This document shows positions 55,061 to 64,000 of a stretch of DNA of 64,000 nucleotides, in pieces (within the stretch, counting starts at the first letter, position 1; every line of letters starts with the position of its first letter). The DNA comes from Paraconiothyrium sp. Pb-2020. Taxonomy: Eukaryota > Ascomycota > Dothideomycetes > Pleosporales > Didymosphaeriaceae. The position numbers and the translations under genes are program-made. Location: contig JAJUBI010000002.1 in assembly GCA_022419385.1 (NCBI GenBank), positions 372,001-436,000 of the forward strand. Direction: 5' to 3'. Below the pieces are notes generated by a model. That model ran no database searches, had not been told where the DNA came from, and saw only the letters and a program-made list of their open reading frames with translations.

Positions 55061-55721
55061 AGTGAGAAATTGACTCACCGCAGTGCTCGTCGGAGTGAAG
55101 GCCGGAATCGATGTAGGCGTCAGAAGGCTTAGCGTTGTAGTAGGCACGATGGGCACAATCGCTGATGACTGTCGCGAAAATAGTCAGTTCCAGCCTTCTT
55201 GCAGACGTTGTTAAGGTTCAAAACCCCGTACTTACCGAAGCTACTCCTTCCGCGAATGATAGCTCATACACGACTCCCACCGCTGCTGCTCCACAGGTGT
55301 CCGTAGTGGTCGCACACGTTTGGAAGCAGCCATCTTGGGTGAGTTGATGTCTTGACGCGTCGGTGCAAATACAGAAATCTGTATCATAAACAATAGCGAA
55401 GTTTTGTGGCGCAGTGAGTCCGGCCGAAATGCAGATGTCCGCACAGACCTGTGGGGTCAACTGTATGCCCAAGGGCGCACTTTGAAGCGTTCCGTCCTCC
55501 GCGTATGGTGAATCGGTGAAGCATCCTTCAAATGTCCAGTCTGGAGGCGATGCTGCGGGATTGTTCGCATCGATTGGAGCTGCCGTGACAACGGGAGCTA
55601 GTAGGACAGTTGTCGTCTGCGCTGCGACTATCGCCACCAGGGGCGCAAGCGCGAGAATTCGTGAGACCACTGGGTGATGTGGTCAGTCCATGCGCTAACC
55701 AACCATCCAAGAAGACTTACT
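55025..55721 (-). CDS. Secreted WSC-domain protein; start codon split by an intron
   Basis: A 192-residue secreted protein. A signal peptide (MVSRILALAPLVAIVAAQ) is followed by a WSC-like carbohydrate-binding domain: WTFEGCFTDSPYAEDGTL, VCADICISAGLTAPQNFAIVY, FCICTDAS, GCFQTC. A Thr/Pro/Ser-rich tail (IVPTTTLSLLTPTS) follows in exon 3. No ATG precedes the signal peptide in the genomic frame; instead an intron (55670-55720, GTAAGT..CCAG) joins the A at 55721 to TG at 55669-55668, making ATG. Exon 2 is 55236-55669 and exon 3 is 55025-55168. A GTGAGT after STA could start another intron, so the C-terminus is uncertain. Confidence 0.7.
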
Positions 55722-56966
55722 GGCTGATCGAACGTTCGTTAATGAGTGTCTTGTAATGTTCAACCAGTCGATCCACCGTGTAAAGAGTGAAGAGGGGCGA
55801 CACGGAGAGAGCAGGATTGGGTGCGATCTGGTTTACTTATCTTATGTTCGAACTTGCCTGCTACGCTGACTTCGATGAAGCATTCTTTCATTCCGTAACG
55901 AGCCTTGACTGCGATGGAATTTAAAATGGACTATGCATGTGTCATTGATGTTCTACACTGTCGGACAACATACGCGACCACCGCTAACGATTGGTCCGCC
56001 GGAGCTGAACGCCGAAATACCGTCACACAATACCGTAGTCGGCTCTTAGAAGATATGCTCACTAAACACTCTAGAATTGGTGGCCAAGACCAATAGTCTG
56101 TGCCCTGGATGTAAAATCCCTCATAAGGTGACACACGATCCTGAGGCAACAGGACACGCGGACTACGCCAGCTGAACAGCGGATGTGTCGGCCGACCATG
56201 GTGAATCGAATGTACTGGAAACTCGCATGAGGTCCAGTTGAACAATTTCGAAATATCCCAATAGTCCACAGAATGTACACGATCCCCGGTCACCAAACAA
56301 CCTCACTTGAACTCCACCCATAACATGCGCTCGAGCTCGAGTTTTGACAGACCTTGGGACGTACCAGTGCCCACTGGCTATGTCAACTCTCGCTTGTAAT
56401 GGACATGTTGCCGTAACAATGCATACCTGTTGTTGGATGCATGCTAGGGTAGCCCAAACGTACTCAACCTTGATTGGACGAGGCTAGAAAACCCGTTCAA
56501 CATGCCTTAGGTCGGACTGTATTGAGATAAGACTGGAATTAGAAGGGCTAAGTTTGGTTGGGAAGACTAGGTCTCGCATGGGGTAAGGGTTGAGGAATCT
56601 GTCAACTGTTTTCTGGAATCGAGCGTGTTTCAGATTCCCGTGATAACTAGCCATGAGAGATTCGGGTACCTGGAATACCTTGTTGCACTAGTGACACGTA
56701 CTCCACATCCGTATGACATGCTGTAGGCGCAAGGCAAGCTTCTTCTAAGGAAATGCTTGGAGGGTTTGTCTCCGTCAGTGTTCAAACAAAAATTAACACT
56801 CAGATAAGACAAGTAGGTAGAAAGAGATATTAGTCATTAACTCATACACAAGGAGCTGCCAGCAGCTCATGATATTCGCATAATCATCAGAAGAGCCCTT
56901 TATCTCGCAGATGCCAGCACTTGACCCAACCATCCTGTGGCAACCGGTGACCAGCATCATGCCACC
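55722..56966. other. Gene-poor region
   Basis: About 1.2 kb with no supportable gene; includes the 5' leader of the WSC gene on the left. Confidence 0.5.
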
Positions 56967-58115
56967 TTACTCAGCCTTGCTCTTGCCCTTCTTCCCTTCC
57001 TTGAGCACCGGCACCTTGCCCTGGGTATAGAACTCCTTCCCAAAGCGCTCAACCTCCTTCGTCAAGCTCGAATGCGTCCTCGTCGGCCTCGGCGCCTCGC
57101 ACCCCTCCAACATCTCACCCGCAAACTTGTCGTTGAACGCGTCAACAAACACCTTCCAGCCATCGCCCGGCTTGCCATTGGTGAGATTGTCGTTGATCCA
57201 CACACGCTCCTCTTGGACGTACGACTCGACCTCCAAGCGGAAGCGAACCGCTGTATTGCGCCGAATCTGCTGGCTGACACGCTTGTTCAGGCAAGTGATG
57301 GCCTTCTGATCGTTCCAGTCTTTGGGCGGCGGGTTCTTGAAGACCATCTTGCGGCCGTCCTTTGAGGTGAGGCGGACGATGAGCTTGTGCTTTTGGTCGC
57401 GGATGGTGCCGTCTGCGAGGCGCTCCCAGCGGCCTGGGACGAACTGGTCGAACTCGGGCTCGGTCGGGAAAGCTGCGTGCTCGTAGGTATCGGCAGCTGC
57501 GGGGCCCCAGGCGACGTTGCGGAAGAGCTCAGGCTTGGTGGAGATGGAGGTGGAGACGTCGCCGGCCAGGGATTCGGCGTCTGAGTCGTAGATGTCGGAG
57601 CCGGCTTTGGCGGTGGCCAGGATTTGGAGAGCGTCAGCTGGCTGGGTGGGGTCTACGATGCGCTGCTTCCGGGTCGCTTGAGATGACTTGAGAATGATAC
57701 CGTCGGCGGCAGCACCGGTAGAGTCAGTAGCGTCGCGGTCCTCGGAGTCGGCCTCGGGGATGCTCATCTTCTTCTTGGAGGGAGCAGGGGTGGACTTGGT
57801 CCTCTTTCGAGCAGGTGGGCCCTCCTTCATGCTGGCAAGTATGACGGCGACGTCGAGCTCGTCCTTGGTGTAGCCCTCGATGCGGGCAGCACTGATGCCG
57901 GCGGCCTTGAAGGGGGCGAGTCCATCCTGGGGATCCTCATCCAGGTCAGTCGCATCGCGCTTCTTTGGGTTGATGACCCTGATAGTACTGTTCCGGAAGT
58001 TGATGCGAAGCTTGATGCCAGTCTGGCTTGATGAAGCCGGAATGGGTTCGATAGGGATTGGAGCCGTCATCTCGAACTTCCACTCAGGGATATCGGCGCC
58101 CATGGGTCCAGCCAT
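56967..58115 (-). CDS. Hypothetical lysine-rich nuclear-type protein
   Basis: A 382-residue intronless protein. I start at ATG 58115 (MAGPMGADIPEW); the longer open frame upstream reads like a leader. Residues 80-190 are disordered with basic clusters (PARKRTKSTPAPSKKKMS, ATRKQRIVD). The C-terminal part (about 220-370) has a conserved-looking order: WERLADGTIRDQKHKLIVRL, KDWNDQKAITCLNKRVSQQIRR, KPGDGWKVFVDAFNDKF. It ends with a basic tail. No family recognised; probable nuclear protein. Confidence 0.7.
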   Translation of the reverse strand: MAGPMGADIPEWKFEMTAPIPIEPIPASSSQTGIKLRINFRNSTIRVINPKKRDATDLDEDPQDGLAPFKAAGISAARIEGYTKDELDVAVILASMKEGPPARKRTKSTPAPSKKKMSIPEADSEDRDATDSTGAAADGIILKSSQATRKQRIVDPTQPADALQILATAKAGSDIYDSDAESLAGDVSTSISTKPELFRNVAWGPAAADTYEHAAFPTEPEFDQFVPGRWERLADGTIRDQKHKLIVRLTSKDGRKMVFKNPPPKDWNDQKAITCLNKRVSQQIRRNTAVRFRLEVESYVQEERVWINDNLTNGKPGDGWKVFVDAFNDKFAGEMLEGCEAPRPTRTHSSLTKEVERFGKEFYTQGKVPVLKEGKKGKSKAE

Positions 58116-58879
58116 GTTGAAGATGTTGATGTTGTAGAAGAGAAAGTGGTCAAAAATGAAGAAGTAGTCGAAAGAAGCTGTGCAATGCAATTGCAATACG
58201 TGCGAACGGCAGAAGAAGAGAAGTTGTGTGATGGTTTGAGGAAGTCTGCTCTCGAGAAACACAGTTCTACACTTCGAGAGGCTGGGCGGGCCTTCTATTG
58301 TGTCCATCCTGGCTATTGTGCACTCACTATGAGGAGTTGGAGTGCGAAGGTGAACGGTGAACGATGCGCCATCGCCATTTGAGCCAATCAGGCGTCGGGT
58401 AATTGACGGCTGGGGGAGGTGAACACGCCTGAGACATCGCTTTTTTATTGTCGCATGGATGAAGTGAAGAAGATATCGCAGGCCCTGCTATTGTGCACCT
58501 CGCGGGCGTCGCCATCGAGTGCCTTTCTCTAGCCAGGGTCCCGGTAGGTAACTTCGGTGAACTAGATGACTTGAAAGGTGGAGAGAAAGTAGCTGCAGGT
58601 TCTAGTGTAGACGTCGTAGGTACAGTCATCGTAGTGGAGATAAAGCGCATTATGGAAGCGGTGAAGCAGCACAGATAGCGCACGAGCTTCCGTTTGCTGG
58701 TTCCCCCAGGTTACGTCAGACTATCCCGACAGTTCTTGCGCACATATTATGCACGGTGAACATTCTTTTCGCAAATAACGAACAATTTGATATATGCAGT
58801 AATACACATGGAAATTAGTCTATGATATGCTGGTATGCCACGCTGAACGCCAGAGTATGCTCAATATCACCCACTGCCC
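58116..58879. other. Intergenic region
   Basis: Promoter of the upstream minus-strand gene and 3' flank of the ABC gene; the 118-codon minus-strand frame is low-complexity and not called. Confidence 0.45.
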
Positions 58880-61800
58880 TTACGCCAACATCTGATGCAG
58901 AGCATTGACGCGATAGCTCTCGCTCCTCTCCACTAGCTCCTCGTGCCGTCCCTGATCAACGACCTTACCACCGTCCACTAGGAAAATGACGTCCGCTTTA
59001 GCTATAGTCCGCAGGCGATGCGCGATCGCAATGACAGTGACACCTTGACCCTTAACGGCTCGCTCAAGTCCGAGTTCCAGCGCCTTCTCGCTCTCGGCGT
59101 CGAGCGCGCTGGTACTTTCATCGAGGAGAAGAAGCTTCGGCTTGCGCACGAGCGCACGCGCGATGGAGAGGCGTTGCCGTTGACCGCCGGATAGTTGGTT
59201 GCCGTTGGCGCCACAGTCTGTATCATATCCTTGCGGGAGGCTCATAATGGTCTCGTGGATGTTGGCGAGTTTGCAGGCTTCGTGGATCTCCTCGTCCGAC
59301 GGTGTGTACCCGGGTCGCGCCCCAAGAGACAGATTGAATTTGATAGTGCCCTGGAACATTACGTTGTCTTGAGGTACATAGGCGATATCGTCTCGAAAAG
59401 ATGTGTTGCGGTGTCGTGAAATATCAACACCATTCAGCAAGATCTCGCCTGACGCCGGTGTATAAAACCGCTCGAGCAGTGCAAGTATCGTGCTTTTTCC
59501 AGCGCCAGAAGGGCCGACCAACGCATAGAACTTGCCCGGACGGATCAAGAGAGAGCAGTTCTGCATGACAGGAGCGTTCGGTCGAGCTGGGTACGCGAAC
59601 GTGACATCGCGGAACTCGACGGTGGCACCACCCTCAGCCGATAAGGGTACGGGAGACTCAGCAAAGGCTTCAATGTCTTTCTTCTCGGAAACTGAATCGA
59701 ACTCGTCGGGAGTTGTTCGACCGGATGATGTTTGAGGGTTGTCGCTCTTGAGCTCGATCAGACCGGCGACTCTCGAGACGGCGCTCCTCGCACGCGCAAT
59801 CTCGGGCGCAAGTGTGAAAAGCTGTCCCCATAGCTGGGCGGAAACAAGCATCGCCACGTTGATAAAGAAAAATTGAGCTTGCGAGTATCTTCCTTCGATG
59901 ATGTTTTTCGATCCCCACCAATACGCAAAAGCGTATAGAGAACTACCAATAGAGTTGGCAATGGCTAGCCAGAAATTGGTCTTGAAACACTGAAGGACCA
60001 TCTCTTTACGTGGGCCTTGCAGCGAACGACGGTATGTGTTCAAGATCTCGTCTTCTATAGAAAGTGCCGCAATGGTTCGAATGTTGGTAACAGCCTCCAC
60101 TGTGACGCCCACCGAGTCGGAGAAGGCTCCAGCATGCTTCTCGGCATATCGCGTGAGGGCTCGAAGTTGCATGAAGCCAGCTCCCAGGAGAATCGGTACG
60201 ATGGCTAAGCACACAATAGCGATGCGCCACGCAACAATGTGCGCTGCGACGATAGCCGCTATGAAGTTAACGCAGACGGAAAATAGCGTGCCGATGATAG
60301 ATCCGCTGAGACCAGCAAGAGAGTTGCCATCGTTAGTAATGTAGCCAAGCAGCTTTGTTGGACTCCGATTACTGGATTCGTGCCATTGCAATGGCTGTTG
60401 CAACAAGGAGTGCAACGACATGGACCGCACTTTATAAAGTAGGCGCTCAGCAACAAGGCCGAAGAAGAACCAACTGCCAAAGTATGCAAAGAACTCGATG
60501 CAGGCGATCATGAAGTACAGTCCAGAAAATAGCAGACCCTTCGAGCGGATGAAATCGGGAGTGTGGCAGGGAGAGAAAGCGCCAAGCGTGTTTCCAAAGA
60601 CTGCACCACTTGATGTATATGTTCCGCCGACGATGGTGGCAGCGAAGAATGCTAGAATGAGGAGAAGAGTGTACGGCCGGAGAAGAGGTCCCATCGTTTT
60701 GAATAGGGTGTTGCTCACAATGGCAGCGTCTTCTGTTTCTTTAGCCTTCTCCGCACCTGGTGTCTTCTCAGGTTCCTTCTTTTCGGCGACGATCGCTTCC
60801 TTTGGCTGTTCAATTGCGTCCGGGTCCTCTTCCATCACGCTAGACCGAGAGCTTCCAGTATCGTCCGCAGGTTTGACAGACTGTAACTTGACCATATCGG
60901 CGTAGGATCCGTTTCGTTCGATAAGCTCGTCATGCGTGCCTTGTTCAAGGATCTCTCCCTTCTTCATCACTACAATTCTGCTGGCTGCTCTGATCGTTGA
61001 AAGACGATGCGCGATGGCGATGACCGTGCGGCCTGCCGAAGCTTTCTCAATAGAGGCTTGTATCCTTTTCTCGCTGGCCGAATCTAATGCAGCTGTAGCC
61101 TCATCCAAAAGCAGAATCTTCGGGTTCCGCACGAGCGCTCGCGCCAAAGCAATTCTTTGTTTCTGTCCACCGCTGATGAGACTTCCGCTTGAGCCTACAG
61201 AGGTTGCAAGACCGTGCTCTAGACGGTCTATGAACCCCATGACATCAGCTAGGCCGGCTGCATCCTGCACCAGACGGAAGATCTCGGAAACTTCAGGCCC
61301 AGCGGCCTCTGCACGTTCAGAAAGTTGCTGGCCATTCCTGGTATCTTCAGCAACTTGCTGTAAGGCACCGGAGAGTAAAGTATTGTGCAGATGTGCATGT
61401 GCTGTGGAGTTCACGAGACCAAGAGCGATATTTTCCAGGATTGACCGGTCGAGAAGAGACGGCTCTTGCGGCACGAGACTAATGTTGCCTCGCAGCGCCT
61501 TCACATTTAGATCTTTAAGATCAACACCGTCAAGCATGATTGTACCGTTGTGCGGATCGTAGAAGCGAGTCAGGAGCGATGCAATGGTGGACTTGCCACT
61601 TCCCGACAGTCCAACAATAGCAGTAAGTTTTCTGGCTTCGCACTGGAACGAAACATCGTTGAGGACAGGGTGCTCGGGCCTTGAAGGGTATGTGAAGGAG
61701 ACGTTGCGAAATTCGACGGCTCCTTGGACATTGTCGGGCTTCTGACCGGCATTCGAGGTTCCGGCTATGGCTGGCTGATGCTCAATGTCTTTTCGTAGCC

Positions 61801-62874
61801 GCTCGAACGCTGACACTGCACCACCGAATATTGGCAATAATGGAGCAACCTGACTAAGGACGATGGCACCTGAAATACGTTAGTAGATGTGTGAAAATGA
61901 TTCCAATCATACTGACCGTCCACGAGAATGAAGATGACTGTATAAATCGCACCGGCGGATGACCCTTGTACCCCGCCTGATTCCACAGAAGCAGCAATCT
62001 TCCTGCTTCCTTGCCAGTATGCTAGTGCGTTTGCGGCGAAGGCAATGAAGTATAACGTTCCGGCTTGGATTGCAGACGCGGTTGCTTTGCTAGTCCCTTC
62101 CTTTTTCGCCTCCTCGAGGTACCCTCGATATTTGCCTTCTAGACGGTTTTGTGCCCCAAGTGCATGTACGAGACCCACATGGCTGAGCGCTTCGGACGCA
62201 ATGGCACTCGCCTTTCCAAACGCGTCAGAAACTTTGCTCGTATATTTCTGCGTGAAGTATCCTCCTACGAGCGTCATGAGAAGGAATGCGGGTATGAGCG
62301 AAATAAGCATGCCGGCCAGTTTGGCGTCCTTGATGAAAGCAATCACGTAAGCGGTGATGCAGAATGTGATGCAAGTGAGGAAAACGCCAACTTTTTCAGA
62401 GGTTCCTGTTTCGATCGCCTGAATGTCCCCATTGAGCCGCGAAGAAACTTCCCCTGCCTGTAGACTGTCGAAAAATTCGATATCCTGCCCTAGTATGCTC
62501 TTGAGGTAGTGGTCCCGAATGCGCTGGCCGAGTCGTTGTGAGGCAATACTCCAACATACACAATGGGTGTAGATGCAAGCGAAGGTGGCCACCGAGAGGT
62601 AAAAGAGGAGCAGGACTTTGGAATCGACGGACGATTGTAGGTCCCCGGCCGAGGCTGTCTCGGCGCCACTATCGCACGTCGCGGAGTTGAGGTTGTCGAT
62701 GAGCTGACCAAATACGATTCCGACAAGAGGAAACGGTACGCCAGCTGCCGTGGCAGCAATTGCGCCTACGATGACGAGGAACTTGTCCAGCCATGTGGGG
62801 TTGGCGTAGAAAAGAAGCTGGAAGAAGGCGGTAAAGCGCTTCAAGGACGCCCCCGAAGGCCTCTTGATGGTCAT
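58880..62874 (-). CDS. Full-size ABCB (MDR-type) transporter, possibly siderophore-linked
   Basis: A 1315-residue exporter with two TMD-NBD halves. Exon 1 is 61917-62874 and exon 2 is 58880-61869 (47-nt GTCAGT..TTCAG intron). The first ABC domain has Walker A GLSGSGKST at residues 406-414, signature ISGGQKQR and LLLDEATAALD; the second has GPSGAGKST (about 1100), LSGGQRQR (about 1208) and LLLDESTSALD. All catalytic motifs are intact. A charged linker (KKEPEKTPGAEKAKETED) separates the halves. Start at ATG 62874, since the frame upstream has only GTG. The upstream region carries ATCTGATAA, and the next gene is N-monooxygenase-like, so a role like SitT in siderophore handling is an inference. 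Confidence 0.93.
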
Positions 62875-63167
62875 TTGGCACACGGAGGCAGGTCACCAAG
62901 ACGCTGCGATTGAAATGAACGAGGTGTTGACGTGAAGCTCTCACTCGCAGACGCGTAGGCACGGAGTGCCAGGGCGCTGTGGGCCGCCAGGCCAAGATCC
63001 CGCTGGGCGTCATAGCAGATTGGCTGTGCTACGGCCGTGTATATTGGGTGCAGACCGGACGGAGGAGGGGAGGTTGGCTAGCAGGGGACAAGTGGAGCGA
63101 CAGCTCGGATCGATGTCGGAGATGGGCAAGATAGGCACTAGCGCTGCACGGTTGCGTCTTTAGCGCG

Positions 63168-63176
63168 ATCTGATAA
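63168..63176 (+). promoter_or_regulatory. ATCWGATAA iron-GATA factor site
   Basis: ATCTGATAA matches the extended site reported for fungal iron-repressing GATA factors (SreA/Sfu1 type). It is 294 bp upstream of the ABC transporter start codon and just beyond the 3' end of the N-monooxygenase-like gene. Confidence 0.5.
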
Positions 63177-63260
63177 AAATTTTCTGATTAAGTAAGACAC
63201 GCTAAGTCATCTGCTCCTGCCCACCAGTGGTTTCCTGCTGCCCCTTGATACTTGGCCTAT

Positions 63261-64000
63261 TCACATCCTAGCTGCGATCATCATGCCCTCCCGCTCGCGG
63301 CCTTCCTCCGTTGTCGCCAGCGCTCTCACAATCTCTCCGGCTCTCACTGCAATATCCTTGGCCAATGAGCGGCCGCCCTCAGAGTGAGCAGAGAGCATCC
63401 ACACCTTGCAGCCCTCGGCCACCGCTCCGCGCTTGAACTGCACCTCCTCCAGGCTGTCGCCCTTCTGCCGGCAACCTAGCACAAGAGCATCGAGGCCGTG
63501 GAAGAGACCGTTGTTCGAAAAGGCGCTTCGCGGTACCTGCTCGGCAATGATGACGTTGGCGTTGGAACATGCACCGCCGGCATCTCTACTGCCGACGACG
63601 ACGCGGAGCGTGTATTCGCCCTTGCTGGCCACCTGCTTCTCGTATGCGCGGGCGTAGATGTTTTGCACGAGCTCCGAGGCCCCTGTGATTGTCGACTTCT
63701 GTTCGCACGATGGCTTCGCCCAAATTGAGCAAAGTCGCGGCTGCGGTGCCTCCTGTTCGCCTTCCAGTATCCGCAGTGGAGTCAGAGAATCGTTTTCCGT
63801 GACCACGGTGATGTTGCCCAACCGTGGGCATGTCAGCAGGTCGTCCAAGATCTCGATCGTCTGCTCGCTTGAGCCGACAACAGCGATATTGAGGCGTGGC
63901 TCATTGTTTCCTCGCAAGTCATTCCTTCTCGACTTGTAGTCATCCACAGAGATGATGCGCTGCCCGGCAAGAAAGTCGACGCCCGTTAACGACAATGGCT
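63261..64000 (-). CDS. L-ornithine/lysine N-monooxygenase-like protein, C-terminal part (partial)
   Basis: At least 246 residues, open at the right edge; the N-terminus lies beyond the window. The visible part resembles the second half of SidA/PvdA-type flavin N-hydroxylases, which start hydroxamate siderophores: an NADPH-type Rossmann strand (LNIAVVGSSEQTIEILDDL), a central VQNIYARAYEKQVASKGEYTL block like the substrate region, and a C-terminal LAKDIAVRAGEIVRAL matching the family end. The nucleotide-binding glycine motif is altered (GSSEQTIE where GxGQSAAE is usual), so activity is uncertain. Assignment is from remembered motifs. Confidence 0.5.
   Translation of the reverse strand, partial: PLSLTGVDFLAGQRIISVDDYKSRRNDLRGNNEPRLNIAVVGSSEQTIEILDDLLTCPRLGNITVVTENDSLTPLRILEGEQEAPQPRLCSIWAKPSCEQKSTITGASELVQNIYARAYEKQVASKGEYTLRVVVGSRDAGGACSNANVIIAEQVPRSAFSNNGLFHGLDALVLGCRQKGDSLEEVQFKRGAVAEGCKVWMLSAHSEGGRSLAKDIAVRAGEIVRALATTEEGREREGMMIAARM

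Noticed and set aside
58327..58683. Minus-strand 118-codon ORF
   Set aside because: Low-complexity Ser/Pro composition in a promoter region; no motif.
60936..61562. Plus-strand ORF of 208 codons
   Set aside because: Antisense shadow of the first ABC domain of the transporter.
1..64000. CRISPR arrays, ribosomal RNA genes, intact transposons
   Set aside because: No regularly spaced exact repeats, no rRNA segments and no transposase or integrase frames were seen; the genome is eukaryotic.

Overview
This 64 kb window is from a filamentous ascomycete (Pezizomycotina). Many genes carry 45-60 nt introns with GT..AG ends and CTRAY-type branch points, some as long as 79 nt. The gene content is typically fungal: a Zn2Cys6 regulator, a HET-domain protein, a cyanovirin-N homolog, a GH17 glucanase, an AVT-type vacuolar amino-acid transporter, Dal5-like MFS carriers and a cellular reverse-transcriptase-like gene. 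Together with several small secreted proteins this points to Dothideomycetes, probably Pleosporales; the class assignment is inference.

Layout. 0.5-7.4 kb: Zn2Cys6 regulator divergent from a short-chain dehydrogenase, an Lsb1/Pin3-like SH3 protein whose last codons are tandemly duplicated, and an MFS-like transporter. 7.4-11.5 kb: gene-poor, with a small Cys-rich ORF, a headless Cys-rich ORF, a membrane-protein fragment and a BYS1-like gene broken by a stop. 11.5-17.5 kb: GH17 glucanase, RING-H2 protein, AVT3/4-like transporter and a seven-span membrane protein. 18.4-22.5 kb: three small secreted or Cys-rich proteins around an intron-containing tRNA-Lys(CUU). 22.6-28.7 kb: a compact oxidative module (Dal5-like carrier, NtaA/DszA-type FMN monooxygenase, divergent Baeyer-Villiger-type monooxygenase). 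29.7-38.2 kb: cyanovirin-N homolog, HET protein, gamma-glutamyltransferase with a stop at codon 6, and mitochondrial release factor 1. 39.0-42.1 kb: a large two-exon gene that looks like the fungal cellular reverse-transcriptase (rvt) family, with substituted catalytic acidic residues and a C-terminal frame break. 43.4-58.1 kb: mostly uncharacterised proteins with an Ap4A phosphorylase (APA2-like), a second SDR and a WSC-domain secreted protein. 58.9-64 kb: a full-length ABCB transporter and the C-terminal part of an ornithine/lysine N-monooxygenase-like protein, with a perfect ATCWGATAA iron-GATA site between them, suggesting the edge of a siderophore locus.

Exon structures were assembled by eye from splice signals, reading phase and remembered family motifs; no searches were run. 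The most unusual observations are the rvt-like gene with degenerate motifs, the 52-bp duplication that creates an intron-like unit in the SH3 gene, the start codon split by an intron in the WSC gene, the codon-6 stop in the gamma-glutamyltransferase gene and the putative siderophore locus at the right edge.
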